Below are positions 22,113-36,756 of a DNA stretch of 64,000 nt, piece after piece. Source of the DNA: Verpa conica (taxonomy: Eukaryota > Ascomycota > Pezizomycetes > Pezizales > Morchellaceae); contig JAUFSD010000014.1 in the NCBI GenBank assembly GCA_033030425.1, positions 372,001-436,000 on the forward strand. The letters are read 5' to 3'. The position numbers and the translations under genes are program-made. How positions within the stretch are numbered: position 1 is the stretch's first letter; each line of letters starts with the position of its first letter. The notes under the pieces were generated by a model that made no database searches, was not told the origin of the DNA, and saw only the letters and a program-made list of their open reading frames with translations.

Positions 22113-23933
22113 ATGGCTACAGCAGCAGTCCACACCCCGCGCAAGTCGCACTCTACTCTCTTCAACTCTCGCACAGCAGGTGGTCGCATGCCCCTTACTC
22201 CTTCCCCTCGTGCCCGTGCTGCTCAGAACAACTCTCCATTCACACCACCTCGTCAACGTCACCATGATCCCGAATGGCACGTTGAACGCAAGCCTAGCCG
22301 TACAAACTCTCTCCAGGCTGCTTTCGAGTCTTTGAAGGTCTCAGGAACATCAAAGACCCGTGCTGCTACTAAGTCTGCATCTTCACCCAAGTCCAACATT
22401 GCCTCTACCAGGTCACCGCTCCGGTTGGATCTTGGTGTGAGTGAGTGGGCTTTGACTGGGACCGGAACCACAGTTGGGCAGACCCCGGTCAAGAAGAGGT
22501 CAAAGGCTTCCAAGACAACGATCCGCATGAATGGTGACCGTTTCATCCCCACTCGTTCTGCAACTTCCCCCACAGCTGCCTCGAAAATTGAGCGTCCTCG
22601 CCCCTCATCCCAGACCTCCAACCGCCCAGGATCTTCAACTGGACGCCCTATCTCCACAGATAATTCTGTTCTCCGTGGTGGGGTCTTTGGCTCTGACGAC
22701 GATAATACCTCCTCTGGAAATTCAAGCAGTGAGGATACTGAGCCGATCTCATACGAGCGACCTAACCCAGAGTCGCTTGCATACGAGTCCTCGGTTGCCG
22801 CAGCCTGTGGTGTCGACCTCACTACACGTATCCTTGCCTTCAAGCCCGCTGCTCCAGAGTCGTCAAAACCAATTGACCTGAGGTCCCAATACAACCGTCC
22901 CCTCAAGCCCGCTGCATCTGCTGCGCAGTTCCGTCGCCGTATCCTCACTGCTCCTGAGAGAGTGCTTGATGCTCCAGGCCTTGTTGACGATTATTACCTC
23001 AATCTCCTCGACTGGTCATCTGGCAACCAAGTTGCAATTGGTCTCGAACGTAATGTCTATGTCTGGAACGCAGAAAGTGGTTCAGTTTCTCAGCTCCTTG
23101 AGACCTCCCCAGACACATATGTCTCTTCAGTCAAGTGGTCTGCAGATGGTGCCTATGTTGCTGTTGGTGTTTCCAGTGGTGATGTTCAGATCTGGGATGT
23201 AGAGGACCAAACCAAGCTCCGGACAATGTCATCTCACGAATCTCGTGTTGGTGTCATGTCCTGGAATAAGGCTATTCTCTCTACCGGTGCTCGCTCAGGC
23301 AACATCTACAACCACGATGTCCGTATTGCCGACCATAAGATTGCCGAGCTTAACTCGCACACTTCTGAAGTCTGCGGCCTTGAGTGGCGCTCTGACGGCG
23401 CTATGCTTGCGTCTGGCGGTAATGACAACCTTGTCAATATCTGGGATGCCCGCTCCCTCACTACTCCTAAGTGGACTAAGACCAACCACAAGGCCGCCGT
23501 TAAGGCCCTTGCGTGGTGCCCATGGCAACTCAACCTTCTCGCTTCCGGAGGGGGTAACTATGACGGCTGCATCCATTTCTGGAACTCTACTACTGGTGCT
23601 CGTGTCAACAGCATTGACGCTGGCTCCCAGGTCACTTCCCTCAAGTGGTCTACCTCTTATCGCGAGCTTGTATCATGCCACGGTCTCCCAGACAATCAGC
23701 TTACTGTCTGGTCCTACCCTACCCTTGTCCGCAATGTCGAGATCCCAGCCCATGAGACCCGTATCCTCCATTCCGCCCTTTCTCCTGATGGCCAGACCCT
23801 CGCTACTTGTGCGAGCGATGAGAACTTGAAGTTCTGGAAGTTGTTTGAGAAGAGGCCTGCTGGTTCTGCTGGAGCTGCGGGGGGAAGGAGTGGAAAGGGT
23901 GTGGGTATGAGCAAGCAGATGACTATCCGTTAA
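22113..23933 (+). CDS. cdc20: Cdc20/Slp1-type APC/C activator (WD40)
   Basis: Intronless, 606 residues. It is the mitotic substrate adaptor of the anaphase-promoting complex. The N-terminal region is basic, Ser/Thr/Pro-rich and probably phosphorylated. A C-box, DRFIPTR, sits at residues 142-148. Seven WD40 repeats follow from about residue 290 to 590, with clear units such as VQIWDVED, VNIWDARS, IHFWNSTTGA and LKFWKLFEK. The protein ends in Ile-Arg, the IR tail that docks on the APC/C. The C-box, propeller and IR tail together exclude an ordinary WD40 protein. Cdc20 is preferred over Cdh1 from the layout and sequence of the N-terminus, which is judgement and not proof. An in-frame upstream ATG at 21900 also has a good context and would add 71 residues of unlikely composition; the start at 22113 is preferred. 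Confidence 0.93.
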   Translation: MATAAVHTPRKSHSTLFNSRTAGGRMPLTPSPRARAAQNNSPFTPPRQRHHDPEWHVERKPSRTNSLQAAFESLKVSGTSKTRAATKSASSPKSNIASTRSPLRLDLGVSEWALTGTGTTVGQTPVKKRSKASKTTIRMNGDRFIPTRSATSPTAASKIERPRPSSQTSNRPGSSTGRPISTDNSVLRGGVFGSDDDNTSSGNSSSEDTEPISYERPNPESLAYESSVAAACGVDLTTRILAFKPAAPESSKPIDLRSQYNRPLKPAASAAQFRRRILTAPERVLDAPGLVDDYYLNLLDWSSGNQVAIGLERNVYVWNAESGSVSQLLETSPDTYVSSVKWSADGAYVAVGVSSGDVQIWDVEDQTKLRTMSSHESRVGVMSWNKAILSTGARSGNIYNHDVRIADHKIAELNSHTSEVCGLEWRSDGAMLASGGNDNLVNIWDARSLTTPKWTKTNHKAAVKALAWCPWQLNLLASGGGNYDGCIHFWNSTTGARVNSIDAGSQVTSLKWSTSYRELVSCHGLPDNQLTVWSYPTLVRNVEIPAHETRILHSALSPDGQTLATCASDENLKFWKLFEKRPAGSAGAAGGRSGKGVGMSKQMTIR

Positions 23934-25387
23934 GCTAGCTGAGGGGTGTAAAGTTTTTGGGTATATGAGTTGGCGGGCTTAAATGACACGGATAGGCGCT
24001 TTAAATATTAGCCGGTTTTGTGATCACTCTTTTTTTGCTCTCTTTTTGGTCACTGTTTTTGGCCGTTTCTTCATTGTTTCGGTGGTCATTGCTTCTACTA
24101 CATTCTACTTTGTTTTTTGTTACTTTTTTTTTTACGTTGCATTGCATGGCGGTTGTATTGTGGGGAATATTTTGGAAAGGAAGTGGATGGACCGATGGAC
24201 TGGCGCAGCTCGGGGGTTTGCATTTTTTATCATGGCTTTTAAATGGATGTTTGGGGACCGGTTTTGGGGGGAGGTGGGGCGTACCGTGTTTTCCGGCTGA
24301 GAATTACTAACCCTAGGCCTTGAATGTGCCTAGCTAACTGTGTGAGAATTGTAATATATAGCCTTTGTGCTTTTTGTATTTATAAGAGGATTAAGAGGAT
24401 TCGTGCCGAGTACTTGACTGAGGGTACGGTTATATATATAGTTGCTTAAGAAATACTATTTGATCAATAATATTTCTGTGTCTGTGTTTCATGTGAGGAA
24501 GATTGGATCTAAGAGAGCGGTAAAGGGGACGTGGTGGTAGAAGAATACTTGAGCTACCTATTTTTACTATATAATACTACCTGCCTAGAGATCTCATTAT
24601 TAGGTTCACTCCCAGGTGATGCCTGTTCCTAAGTTCTATACCTACATGGGGTATCCCATAAGGGACGCTCCTTTATAAGTGTGTCAGTATATGAGTGATA
24701 TACCATGACGTAAATCATATTTTATCACTCATGAGATATAATTGGTATTACACATGAAAATGGGTCTTCTGAGGAACATAAATTACTTATAGTTCCCTTA
24801 TCTTACCCGTAGCTGTTCTGGGGGATTATTTTGTCATACACTCGTTCTATGGGCGAAGTATACCCGTAAGTACCTCTACTGTAAAACTCTTCGGTACAAG
24901 CCAGGAGTTTGTGGGCTAATATAAAGAGCTAATAGCTGATAACCAGCCAGGAGAGAGTAAATGTGGAATTATGAGATAGACAATGCCTAAGATGCAACAT
25001 ATGACATGAATCACTATTAGTCACTAGATTGGCTAGAAATTTCCGTAAGCTAGCTGATGTTCTGATCGGAAAGATTGGAGTGCATGTAACTGGAAATACG
25101 TGGTTGATATATGAGGACTTGGTAGGTATAATTACCCAAACGATAGCAGAAGTAATCATCAGTTTTAGCCCCTTTTTCTAGCCTTTAGAGTGGTACTAAC
25201 AAATCAGAACCAGCGCTCATGCCATAGTATATGTCTTGAAAAGCCTCTCATTTAAATGGTACTAGCCAAGTCCAACCATGAAACTCCCAAACCACCCAAT
25301 GTAATATATAGAATCGAGAAAAGAAAAGGAAACCAAACACGCACCAGAAGCAACAATAACGCATAGCTTCCGCAAAATCATAGCCTA
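23934..25387. other. Intergenic with T-rich trailer
   Basis: The first 200 bp after Cdc20 are T-rich and look like a 3' trailer. A 10-bp inverted repeat (ATGAGTGATA / TATCACTCAT) lies at 24691-24732. The rest, to the stop of the F-box gene, holds no recognised gene. Confidence 0.55.
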
Positions 25388-26545
25388 CTAGCGTAGACTA
25401 GGTGGAAGCTCGCCACTATTTGGATTTAATACATAGTGCATCATTCCTTCTAATTCCAGCTTAGAGTAGGTCTTTGACGCGTCAGAAAGTGATCCTAATT
25501 CGAGCCGTTCAAGTTTAAGGGTTTCCTTCGCACATATAATCAATTTCGCCCACGAGCCAGTAGTGAGCCTACAATCCCATAATACCAGCTCTCGAAGTGT
25601 CGCATGATGTCGCTGTAGAAACTCTAGAAAGTTTTCAAAGTCGGCATTGTCTATATAAAACGTTCTCATCTCTAACTCCTTTAAACCAGACCAGACATAT
25701 TCACGTTGAAAGATTCTCGAAAACGCGTTGCCGTATACTAGAGTTTCGAATTTAAGGCCCAACCTCTCCACTTTGATAGTAGGCGCCAGTATATCAACCA
25801 ATAAGCGTGGGTCAGTTTGGGCATAGGCCAATTCTAGAACGAAACAGTCTCGAAAGACTGTAGTAGCACGCCTGACGAGCTCGTCGAGATTGTAAAGTTC
25901 GAAACCGTCTTCGACATACGGCAAGTCCGTATTATTCCGGAAGGAGACCAATTTAACACCAGCGAAATACGCAGCGCTTACTAAGGAGTAAAACGCTAAA
26001 TAATTTCCGTATGCCCACCAGCCCTCTGGCGGACATTCCTCCTCGGAGATTAAATGTTGGGCCATATCTAGTCTTGTCTGGGGGTCTATGCCGTGTTCTC
26101 TCGAAGGTCTTCCTAAGATTTGTATAGATTCGAGGCGTGGCAAGCGCATGAATGCGGAAGAAAGGATCCCAGAGTAATCCGGTGATTTTTGAAAGTTTTG
26201 AAACTCTCGGACAAACTCCCGGAGAACTTTGGACTTTTGGTCAGGGGTATCATCTTGGAGGTGTTCTGTTTCTAGTTTTCTTGTGAAAGGGATCCAGATC
26301 GAATGTCTGAAATCATCAAGATGTAAAACAACTTGCTTCACGTGATGGGCGAATTCGAAATTTTCGGATATCTCGAGAAGTCTGTGTAGACTACGATAAG
26401 TTGGTTTGACATCGATACTTCTGAAGAAGTATTCGGTTCCGAGCTCGGCAAATGAACGCTGCACCAGTCGGAAGCTTGCAATATCGGGCCCCGAGTGGAT
26501 ATGACTGAAGATTCTCTGGATGAGTTCGGGAGCCAGTGTATCCAT
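25388..26545 (-). CDS. F-box protein
   Basis: Single exon of 385 residues. The N-terminus (LAPELIQRIFSHIHSGPDIASFRLVQRSF, about residues 4-32, quoted here only as its start LAPELIQRIF and end) is an F-box, the Skp1-binding module of SCF ubiquitin ligases. The remainder has leucine-rich stretches such as LKELEMRTFYI, LRELVLWDC and LERLELGSL that look like irregular LRRs, probably the substrate-binding part. Such F-box/LRR proteins are numerous in filamentous ascomycetes and their substrates are usually unknown. The start is the first ATG of the frame, directly at the F-box, as usual. Confidence 0.8.
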   Translation of the reverse strand: MDTLAPELIQRIFSHIHSGPDIASFRLVQRSFAELGTEYFFRSIDVKPTYRSLHRLLEISENFEFAHHVKQVVLHLDDFRHSIWIPFTRKLETEHLQDDTPDQKSKVLREFVREFQNFQKSPDYSGILSSAFMRLPRLESIQILGRPSREHGIDPQTRLDMAQHLISEEECPPEGWWAYGNYLAFYSLVSAAYFAGVKLVSFRNNTDLPYVEDGFELYNLDELVRRATTVFRDCFVLELAYAQTDPRLLVDILAPTIKVERLGLKFETLVYGNAFSRIFQREYVWSGLKELEMRTFYIDNADFENFLEFLQRHHATLRELVLWDCRLTTGSWAKLIICAKETLKLERLELGSLSDASKTYSKLELEGMMHYVLNPNSGELPPSLR

Positions 26546-27524
26546 GCTTATTCAAAGAGGTTTATGTGTAGGAAGCAGATTAATCAACAACTATCCGATT
26601 CCTCGATTCTGTGATGTTTGCCTAACTTCTTTAGCATATTGTGAGAGACTTGGCGAGAGAGTTTTGCTTCAAAGTCACGTACCTTAAACTTAAAATCCAT
26701 GCAGCAAGGAGTCGATACAAACTTCGTGGGAGATCTTTAAATATTGAAAGATGATAAAACCTGACCTATCTCTATTTGATGTGATTCCTGGTTATAGGAG
26801 CGTTGAGTTGTCAGTGCTATGGATGATGCCGGAGGCTGAGGTGCAGTTGCCTGTTAGTCATACTGACACTGATGTTACACGACACCTAACCCAAAGCGAG
26901 CGCCGATCAGCGAATGACTCTCGTAGTAATATCTACTGTGACTCGCTATAATAGAGTTAGACATCCACCCTTTATAAAATAGGGCTTTCAATTTTTTGAT
27001 ATACTCCTGCTAAAAAAAAAAAACTCATAGTAGTCCCGGCAGAAATAGCCGGCTGGAAAGTGATCTGGCTTTTGGCGTAATTACTAAGTGTTAACTAGTA
27101 GTTTAATACTATTACTGGGACCTAGATAATAATTTTTTGATTCCTACTGATGATGTTTAAGCGAGCTGTATTGTATCCAAGTCGCTACATACAGGTCCAC
27201 GATTTATACCGGGGAAAGGAAGGAAGCAGGGGAAGGAGAATATCTTTTGAGATTGACCTAGGCAGCTGAGATTAAATATTTTAACCACTAAAGTCGGAAG
27301 AAGTAAATGTATATTGTTTACTGCCTAAGGTCTAGTCTCGAATAGTGTAAATAAAGGCAGTACTACATGTAGATTTTTTAAAAGCAAAATCTTCAACCAA
27401 ACACTAACCCCCAAACAAAATAGCTAGTATTGTTAGGGATCACAGCGATCCAGACCCCGGAGGTACCTATATGTGATCGCCAACAATACTTTCTCCACAG
27501 CTTATCTAACCGCCCCGGCTTCCA
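26546..27524. other. Intergenic, nothing recognised
   Basis: About 980 bp between the F-box gene start and the 3' end of the gene at 27525. A/T-rich, with an A12 run near 27013. No gene seen. Confidence 0.55.
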
Positions 27525-27992
27525 TCACTCCCACCGCTCATACATCTCACTCTCCCTAAACCCTTCCCAAGTCCACTTAGAAACCTCTACATCCACCAAA
27601 TCCACCCTACTCCCAGCCCACACAAAGACTCTTGCCGCGATTTCCTCTCCATCACCCTTCACGACCCTCACATACTCACGTGTATACAACCCACTCTCAA
27701 AAATCTCGATCCTCTTCTCCTGTTCCTCCGTAAGCCCAGTGATGAGATAACCCTCTACATAATCATTCTGATTCCCCGTCTTGATAACTGCAGGGAAATC
27801 AGCCCACAGAACAGCGTGTCTCCTGTACCCGTGGAGTGTGGAGGGTCTCATCTGGTTCGTTTCGAGAATCTGGGGTGTGAGGGGGCTGCGTCCGCCGATG
27901 ACTGAGAAAAGAATTTTAGGGAACATGAGGGAGCCGTAGACAAAGCAGGGAGTCCTATCAGGGAATTCAGTGGTGGTAGTTTGATCAACCAT
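27525..27992 (-). CDS. Gamma-glutamylcyclotransferase-like (AIG2-like) protein
   Basis: Single exon, 155 residues starting MVDQTTTTEF. The glycine-containing FVYGSLMFPKIL motif (about residues 16-27) is the substrate-binding loop of the GGCT/AIG2 fold, followed by LHGYRRHAV, EGYLITGLTEEQ and IEIFESGLYTREYVRV, the usual order in the family. Enzymes with this fold release 5-oxoproline from gamma-glutamyl compounds, but AIG2-like members often have unproven substrates, so activity is not assigned. No targeting signal; probably cytosolic. The frame is open upstream but the first ATG is used. Confidence 0.85.
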   Translation of the reverse strand: MVDQTTTTEFPDRTPCFVYGSLMFPKILFSVIGGRSPLTPQILETNQMRPSTLHGYRRHAVLWADFPAVIKTGNQNDYVEGYLITGLTEEQEKRIEIFESGLYTREYVRVVKGDGEEIAARVFVWAGSRVDLVDVEVSKWTWEGFRESEMYERWE

Positions 27993-29242
27993 TTTAGTTT
28001 GTTTATTCAGTGTTGACTGGTTTGTAGGATACAAAGGTTGAGTATTATCTGGTGGCCGACCTGGGGGAGGTTGTGGGTTTTTATACTAGAGGGGGATTTC
28101 AAGAACTTTGCGCTCACTGATTGAATCTATCTGTCATAATGAGCCTTTGAAGTTAGGGGCTCTGACGCAAGGGCATCGTTAGCCTATTTATTTTGTTCTT
28201 TGCACGCACTAGATAGTAGACGCTGGGTACAGGACCAGAGCCTTTAGAAACACATGCATAATACGGAAAACCTGGCCTCTTAACAAGGACTGTATTCACT
28301 AGAAGTCACTCGGCTATTGAGTCATTGGCAGTGTCTCGGTTATAGAATAGGGTAAGAACCCCCTTAGAAGGTCGGAATTTCCTGAAACAAACTCTAGGGC
28401 ACTTTAGGGTATCGCATATGGTGCTATAGTAAAGCCTCTAGTAAAGAATTTCCGTACTGAATACCCACCTATCTTTCCAGTATATGTTTGATAATATTAC
28501 ATCTACTTCTGCAACTTTTTGAGCGAAAGAAATGTTATATTATATATCCGTAGCAAGACATCGATGCTTAATACCTTTTTGAAAAACACCTTTAGACGGT
28601 GATGTAAGCCTATTCATATCAAGTACTCAGAGTGGTCTCGAATCAGCAGGACCTAAATACCTAATTTCTTTAGAGAGATTTCCCGCTTAAGTTCTAAAAA
28701 CGCTTAAATCCTCGTTCATATAGCTTCAGGTCAATGATTCTTTAGGATGATGTAAACAGTACACCTTCAGCAGCTTGCCTTTAAACAAAAAATTGTGAAG
28801 TTGACCCAGATTTATGTAAGTACGTCAAGTCTAGGCTTAGGACTAAGCTTTACCGTAACACTCACCTGGTGTTACACTCTACAGGTTCGAAAAACATCAT
28901 CTCTACCCACTCTTGAGTAGGCGGTTACACCTAATCAATACTAGGAGGCTAATCTTTGTGCTTGGCCATACCAGGTCCCTTGTCGTGCGTAACAAATATA
29001 AGTTATGCATATGGAAAACACTAACTTCAGATAATAATCATTGTTAAAGATAACTTTTATCATTCATTCTTTCACCAGTATGTAGTAAATAATATTCATT
29101 ATCTTCCTGAACCCATATCTCATTCCAGTCCCTTTTTGAGTCCCACCTACGATAAATTACAAAGAAAGCAAAACACGGCTATCCGCTGCCGTACAAAAAC
29201 AGATAAATAACTCCCACCGCACACATATCCCTTTCTCACACC
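27993..29242. other. Intergenic, nothing recognised
   Basis: About 1.25 kb. The left part is the promoter side of the AIG2-like gene; the right part is the 3' side of the Irc22-like gene. No gene, RNA or clear repeat found. Confidence 0.55.
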
Positions 29243-30100
29243 TTACTCACCCCCCTTCCTGCTCTTGACACCCTTGGGGGTTCCGCTCCTAGCGCGGCTA
29301 GTAGACTTCTGGATGTGGTGGTCTGGGATCCAGCTCTCGTCATATGACTTAGGAGTAGTAGTAGTGGCAGGGCGAACGAGGCGGACCTGGTCAGTGTTGG
29401 AGCGCCTGGTCTTAGGGATGACAGTTGCGAGCCAGGTATTGTAGACGAAGTAAGCTGAAGCGCCGAAGCCGGCTGCGAGAAGGAGATACAAGAAAAGACT
29501 ACAATATGTTAGCAGGGGCCCCAAAAAACAGCCAAGATTTAAAGGCTTTACTTACACCTGGGGGTCAAAGAGCGAAGTAGGCGCCTCAACAATAGAGATA
29601 GTATGATTGAAAGCAGATTGGCTGATCAATTGACCTTCAGGAGTCTTAAGGAACATCTTAAGGTTGAAGATAACATCCTGAGGATGCATTTCAGTTGTGA
29701 ATTGGTACGGGACATCAACCTACGATAACAATCCAGTCAGCACAATACCCCCAACCACAAAAGAGAACAAGAAAAAAAAAAGATAACATACCGCCTGATC
29801 TTTCCCTAAGCTAACCCCCACCATTGCGGCAGTCAGATTCCTCAACTCAACCCCCTTTGGAGTCCTCAAGGACCCCTGGACGAGCTGAACGGCAATATCG
29901 GTATCCTCATTGTTGAGGATATGAAGATTCATCTTTGTCGGCAAGCCGTTCACAGCCTTGACCCCAAATTCGGGCACAGCATCGACAAAGTCAACCCCAA
30001 TAGTCACATTCATCGGTCGCACCTGCTCGGGCTCAGCAACATCAGCAGCCGATGCCAATCCAAGGGTGATGAGCGGAAGGAGTGTTGAGAAGAACTTCAT
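29243..30100 (-). CDS. irc22: Irc22-like TRAP-alpha family ER membrane protein
   Basis: Three exons, 30100-29792, 29719-29556 and 29498-29243, give 242 residues. Donors are GTATGT and GTAAGT. The N-terminus (MKFFSTLLPLITLGLASA) is a signal peptide. A luminal beta-rich domain follows with PTKMNLHILNNEDTDIAV and the DVPYQFTTEMHPQDVIFNLK segment, then one membrane helix (VLFLYLLLAAGFGASAYFV) and a short basic Ser/Thr-rich cytosolic tail. This layout is that of the translocon-associated TRAP-alpha family, which in fungi is represented by Irc22. The family works at or near the Sec61 translocon; the fungal protein's exact role is poorly defined. Length fits (about 225-240). Confidence 0.9.
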
Positions 30101-31070
30101 GGTGTATGTTGTTTACGGTGTTGCGAGGATGTGGAATGGGAGTGAGGAGGGATAGAATACAGGTGTGCGAGATATATAGCGGGCTGTGGGTTGCTGTGTC
30201 TCGGGTGGATAGGGGAGGGAGCCGCGGATTCCTTGTGTGCCGTGACTGGGAGGACACATCTGCTTTTACGCGTGCCAAGACATTGATCCTGCACGGAACA
30301 ACTGGGAGAAGCTTCGAGAGCTCATCCATGCTCATCTCGGCGGTCACTCTCATTACCAGAAGCGTTAATTTGGATGTTCGCTATCGCTTCCTTTCGTGAT
30401 CACGTAATATAAATAGTTGCTAATATTATAGTAACAATTCGCCCATTTGGGAATTGTAATTATTTTCATGCCAAGACCACCAAAACTCAGACTTTAGCCA
30501 GTAGGTGATATTATGAGAGACCGGAGTTTAAGTAGAAATTCTAATAGGGTAAGCATAGATGTGGAAATGAAGGTAGAGCTGGAGCTATGAGGGGTTTTGG
30601 CGAGTGATATTTGATGATTATCAATGTTCATGCATCCACATACTACATATCCAACATAAGTGGATAGAGGAGTTCTACTAGGATACTATAGGCGGGACAT
30701 ATACTACTTATATTATCCTATATCTATTAGTCTATAGAAGCGGATGTGTCCCATCCTCAACCACTCCCACTTTATACAGTAGAATATCCTGGAGTCGCGC
30801 CAGGACCACCACTACCCAAGACTGTCTACAAACCCAGAATATAGAGACAGAAAGAAATAACCTACCAAGTTCTCTCATTACTTAAATAAAACCATCCCAC
30901 CTACATCTACACCTAACAATACCGTAAAGAGCCCACGTTTGTTTTGCAATAATAATCTTTAAGGGAGAAGAAAAAAAGGAATTGTAAAGCGTAATGGAAC
31001 ACACTCAGCTAGTCCTAAAATGAAGTTGGTCTAAAATTCACATCTATCTCCTCCCCCTCCCACATTCAGC
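30101..31070. other. Intergenic, nothing recognised
   Basis: About 970 bp between the Irc22-like start codon and the 3' end of the DnaJ gene. Promoter on the left side, trailer on the right; A/T-rich, no gene seen. Confidence 0.55.
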
Positions 31071-32874
31071 TTAAGCTTGTGCGCACTGTGGATGCCCATC
31101 TCCTTCATCATCATCATCTTCATCATCATCAACCCATACACCACCGGGTTGTCCGCCTTCCCCGGCACCAAACTAGATTAAAAGGTTAGTTTGAGTTCCC
31201 CTACACAGTAGCGTCCTTGTGAAAGTGGTATGAGTGTAGGCCGCATGGGAGAAAGATCCCGTCGGATGCCGTTCACTCATATAGAAAGAAAAGGATGAAC
31301 CCACCTCATCGATATCCGCATCCCCTTCAAACTCAACCTCATCGACTTGTTCTGCCTTCACCTCCTCTATAGTCCCTTTCGGTAGTACCTCTCTAACCTT
31401 CTCTATATCTGGGCTCCACCCATCCTCTGGGAATTCAATGTCCACGATTAAGTATAGATCTCCCTTAGCATCCCCCTTCTTATATGGCATTCCTTCTCCT
31501 TTCACCTTTAGTATCTGGCCCGGTCTCAATATCTTACCCTTCGGATGAGTAATTTGTATCCCCCTCCCATCTAAATGTTTCACAACAACCCTCGAGAACC
31601 CTGTCAGCGCCTCCGCAAGGGTCACATTCAACGATGCGCTCAAGTCTGCTCCTGCCCTCGCAAATACTTCATGTTCCTTTTCTTCAATTACAAAGACGAT
31701 ATTCCCTGTCTCCTGATCTGGAGCCTCGTCTGCTTCACCCTCGAGAACAATCTTATCCCCTTCTTTGCTACCACGAGGGATGTAGAGTTCTAGCACTTTC
31801 TTTTCTTCATGGATGCACAGGCCTTTACATTTGCGGCAACGGTCCTTGTCACGGAAAGTTTGACCGGTACCGGAACAGGAGCCGCAGGGGATTGTTTCTT
31901 GGGTGACGAGGCCGCGGCCAATTTGGCGAAGATTTTGAGAAAAGCCGCGACCACTACAGGTGGCGCATTTTTTAGGTTTTGTATTGGGTTTTCCGCCGGA
32001 ACTGGGAGTGTCAGTAAGGACTTGAAAGAGAAGGGGGGGCAGCGGTAAAGTAGTAGTTAATATGGAAACTGAGTGCTGTCCAGCAAAAATCAGGCTTACA
32101 ACAGTGCTATAAGAATTTTCGCTGAACAGCACAAAAAGTACCCGTAACCCTTCTCCCGCACTCCAAAAGTTCACTTCCCACTCATTCTCGCAGGACGGGG
32201 AACATACCCTTTACACTGTGTGCAGAGTACATTCCTTGTACTCGCCAACTTCACAGTCTTCCCCTTATAAAGTTCTTCCAGCGACACCTCATACTGCTCC
32301 ACCGTATCTTTCCCCCTCGTCTTCCTCTTTGGCCCTGGACCCCCCATACCTGGCATCCCCGGCATCCCACCCATACCATGGAAATGTCCGCCGCCGCCTC
32401 CACCACCACCCATTCCACCCATAAACATCTGGTTCAACAGATCCTCCAAATCCACATCCCCATCCATACCACCTGGACCTCCCGCGAAATCGGCCATACC
32501 GAAACGGTCATAATGGGCACGCTTGTCTTCGTCGTAGAGAATCTCGTAGGCTTGCGAGATGGCCTTGAACTTGTGTTCTGCTGCTTCACGGTCGGATTCA
32601 GGGACTTTATCAGGGTGGGATGAGAGGGCTGCCTGGTGTGTGTTAGTAGATGTATTATTAGGGAGGTAGTGGGAAACAGACTTTGTGGTATGCTTTTTTG
32701 ATCTCGACCTTTGTGGCTCCGGATTCAACACCGAGGACCTCGTAGAGGTCTATTGATTCTGCGGAACCATTCACTAAGCGTGTGTTAGCATCGTGCGGGT
32801 AAGGTGGGGTGGTTTGCGGGATGGAGGACGGCAGCGATAAGAGACCAGGGTTATCCAGGTGTGTGTAACTCACT
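31071..32874 (-). CDS. Class I DnaJ/Hsp40 co-chaperone with CaaX end (Ydj1/Xdj1-like)
   Basis: Five exons: 32874 (one coding base), 32773-32682, 32632-32208, 32001-31305 and 31172-31071, giving 438 residues. The start codon is split: exon 1 ends in A before a GTGAGT donor and exon 2 starts TG. An in-frame stop lies six bases upstream of that A, so no earlier start fits. Domains in order: J domain (about 8-75) with the HPD motif in SSHPDKVP; a Gly/Met-rich linker; a zinc domain with [25 protein letters not shown] and CRKCKGL; the C-terminal substrate-binding domains; an acidic tail ending CAQA, a CaaX box for farnesylation. It delivers substrates to Hsp70 and stimulates its ATPase, probably on cytosolic membrane faces. 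Intron 3 is unusually long here (206 nt). Confidence 0.92.
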
Positions 32875-35611
<2,737 letters not shown>

Positions 35612-36756
35612 GGTGGGGTTTGTACAATTATATATATTATTAGTTGTGGGAATACGCATTTCTACTCTTGTCCATAGCTTTGGATTTTATTGTGAGGAGT
35701 TTAATATAGGATTTCACTAGCCTCATAGAAATAGATGGTAGTGGTGGGAATTTTCATCTCAGAAGGTGCTGTGCGATATGCGATATGCGTAGTGTAAATG
35801 GAAATGATTATCTGAGCAACAAAATATGGTAAGCCACACTTTTTTGTATTTATAGTGATATAAATAACTTACATAAAAAGTATTATGTGCCTCTCCATTC
35901 AGTTTAAGGTTGTGTCTACAGCCAGATATATACGTTTATTATCGACAAAGGGGATCTTGGATAATCACTCGGTCATCCTGAGAAAAGTCTAATGTCGTTT
36001 TGAGTAGGCCACCACCCTACCCATAAATAGATAAGACGGTAATTAAAATTCAATACACTAAATAATCAATGACATAGAAATTAAATGAGACTAAAATCAA
36101 AATTTTGAACAGGAATACGATGACTTAGGAAATGAACACCGAGAACTAGAAAAGAAATACCTTAGTATAAGCTGGGGTCATAATATAGTAAGAGGATAGA
36201 AATTTACTTACATATAATAGAAAACACCACAAGGGTTTGGTTTACCCCAAAAACAATAGTAACTATATATAACCAACAGCAGATGAAAATGGAGGCCGGC
36301 TTCCAATTCCCTAGCCTCCTAGGTCCCACTACAATGAACATAGCAACTTTAGCACTGCTGTGGGTGAGCGTGAGGGAAGCGTGGGAGCTTACTATACCCT
36401 GAATTATTTAAATACTGGGGCTATTTCAGATTGCCAGGGGTCTACCTAATATAGGCTTTGGTTCCGTAATGATATCCGCGTAAGTTGGACTGAAAGGAGA
36501 TGAAGGAGACATGGAGCATAGCTGATAAGAAATACGATAAATAAATTACACCAGATAATAAGAAATGGTCTTAGCAATCAAAACTTCAAACTTTAGATCT
36601 CTACGTTTTGGGCTCCCGGAAGATCTATCGGACAGCGCAACGCGGTTATTGAATAGAAAAATTGAGGAGTATCTTAGACCATAGAGTTGATATTTGTAGG
36701 AGAGGTTATTGATAGAATTAAAGCTATTGTTACCAATCCTTTCTTGACTAAGCAGG
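35612..36756. other. Intergenic, A/T-rich
   Basis: Convergent spacer between the GluRS gene and the NLR gene. Contains a short direct repeat GCGATAT near 35770 and no recognised gene. Confidence 0.55.

Noticed and set aside
23983..24310. Hydrophobic open frames after Cdc20
   Set aside because: Hydrophobicity comes from T-rich trailer sequence; two frames are open at once, which indicates composition and not coding.
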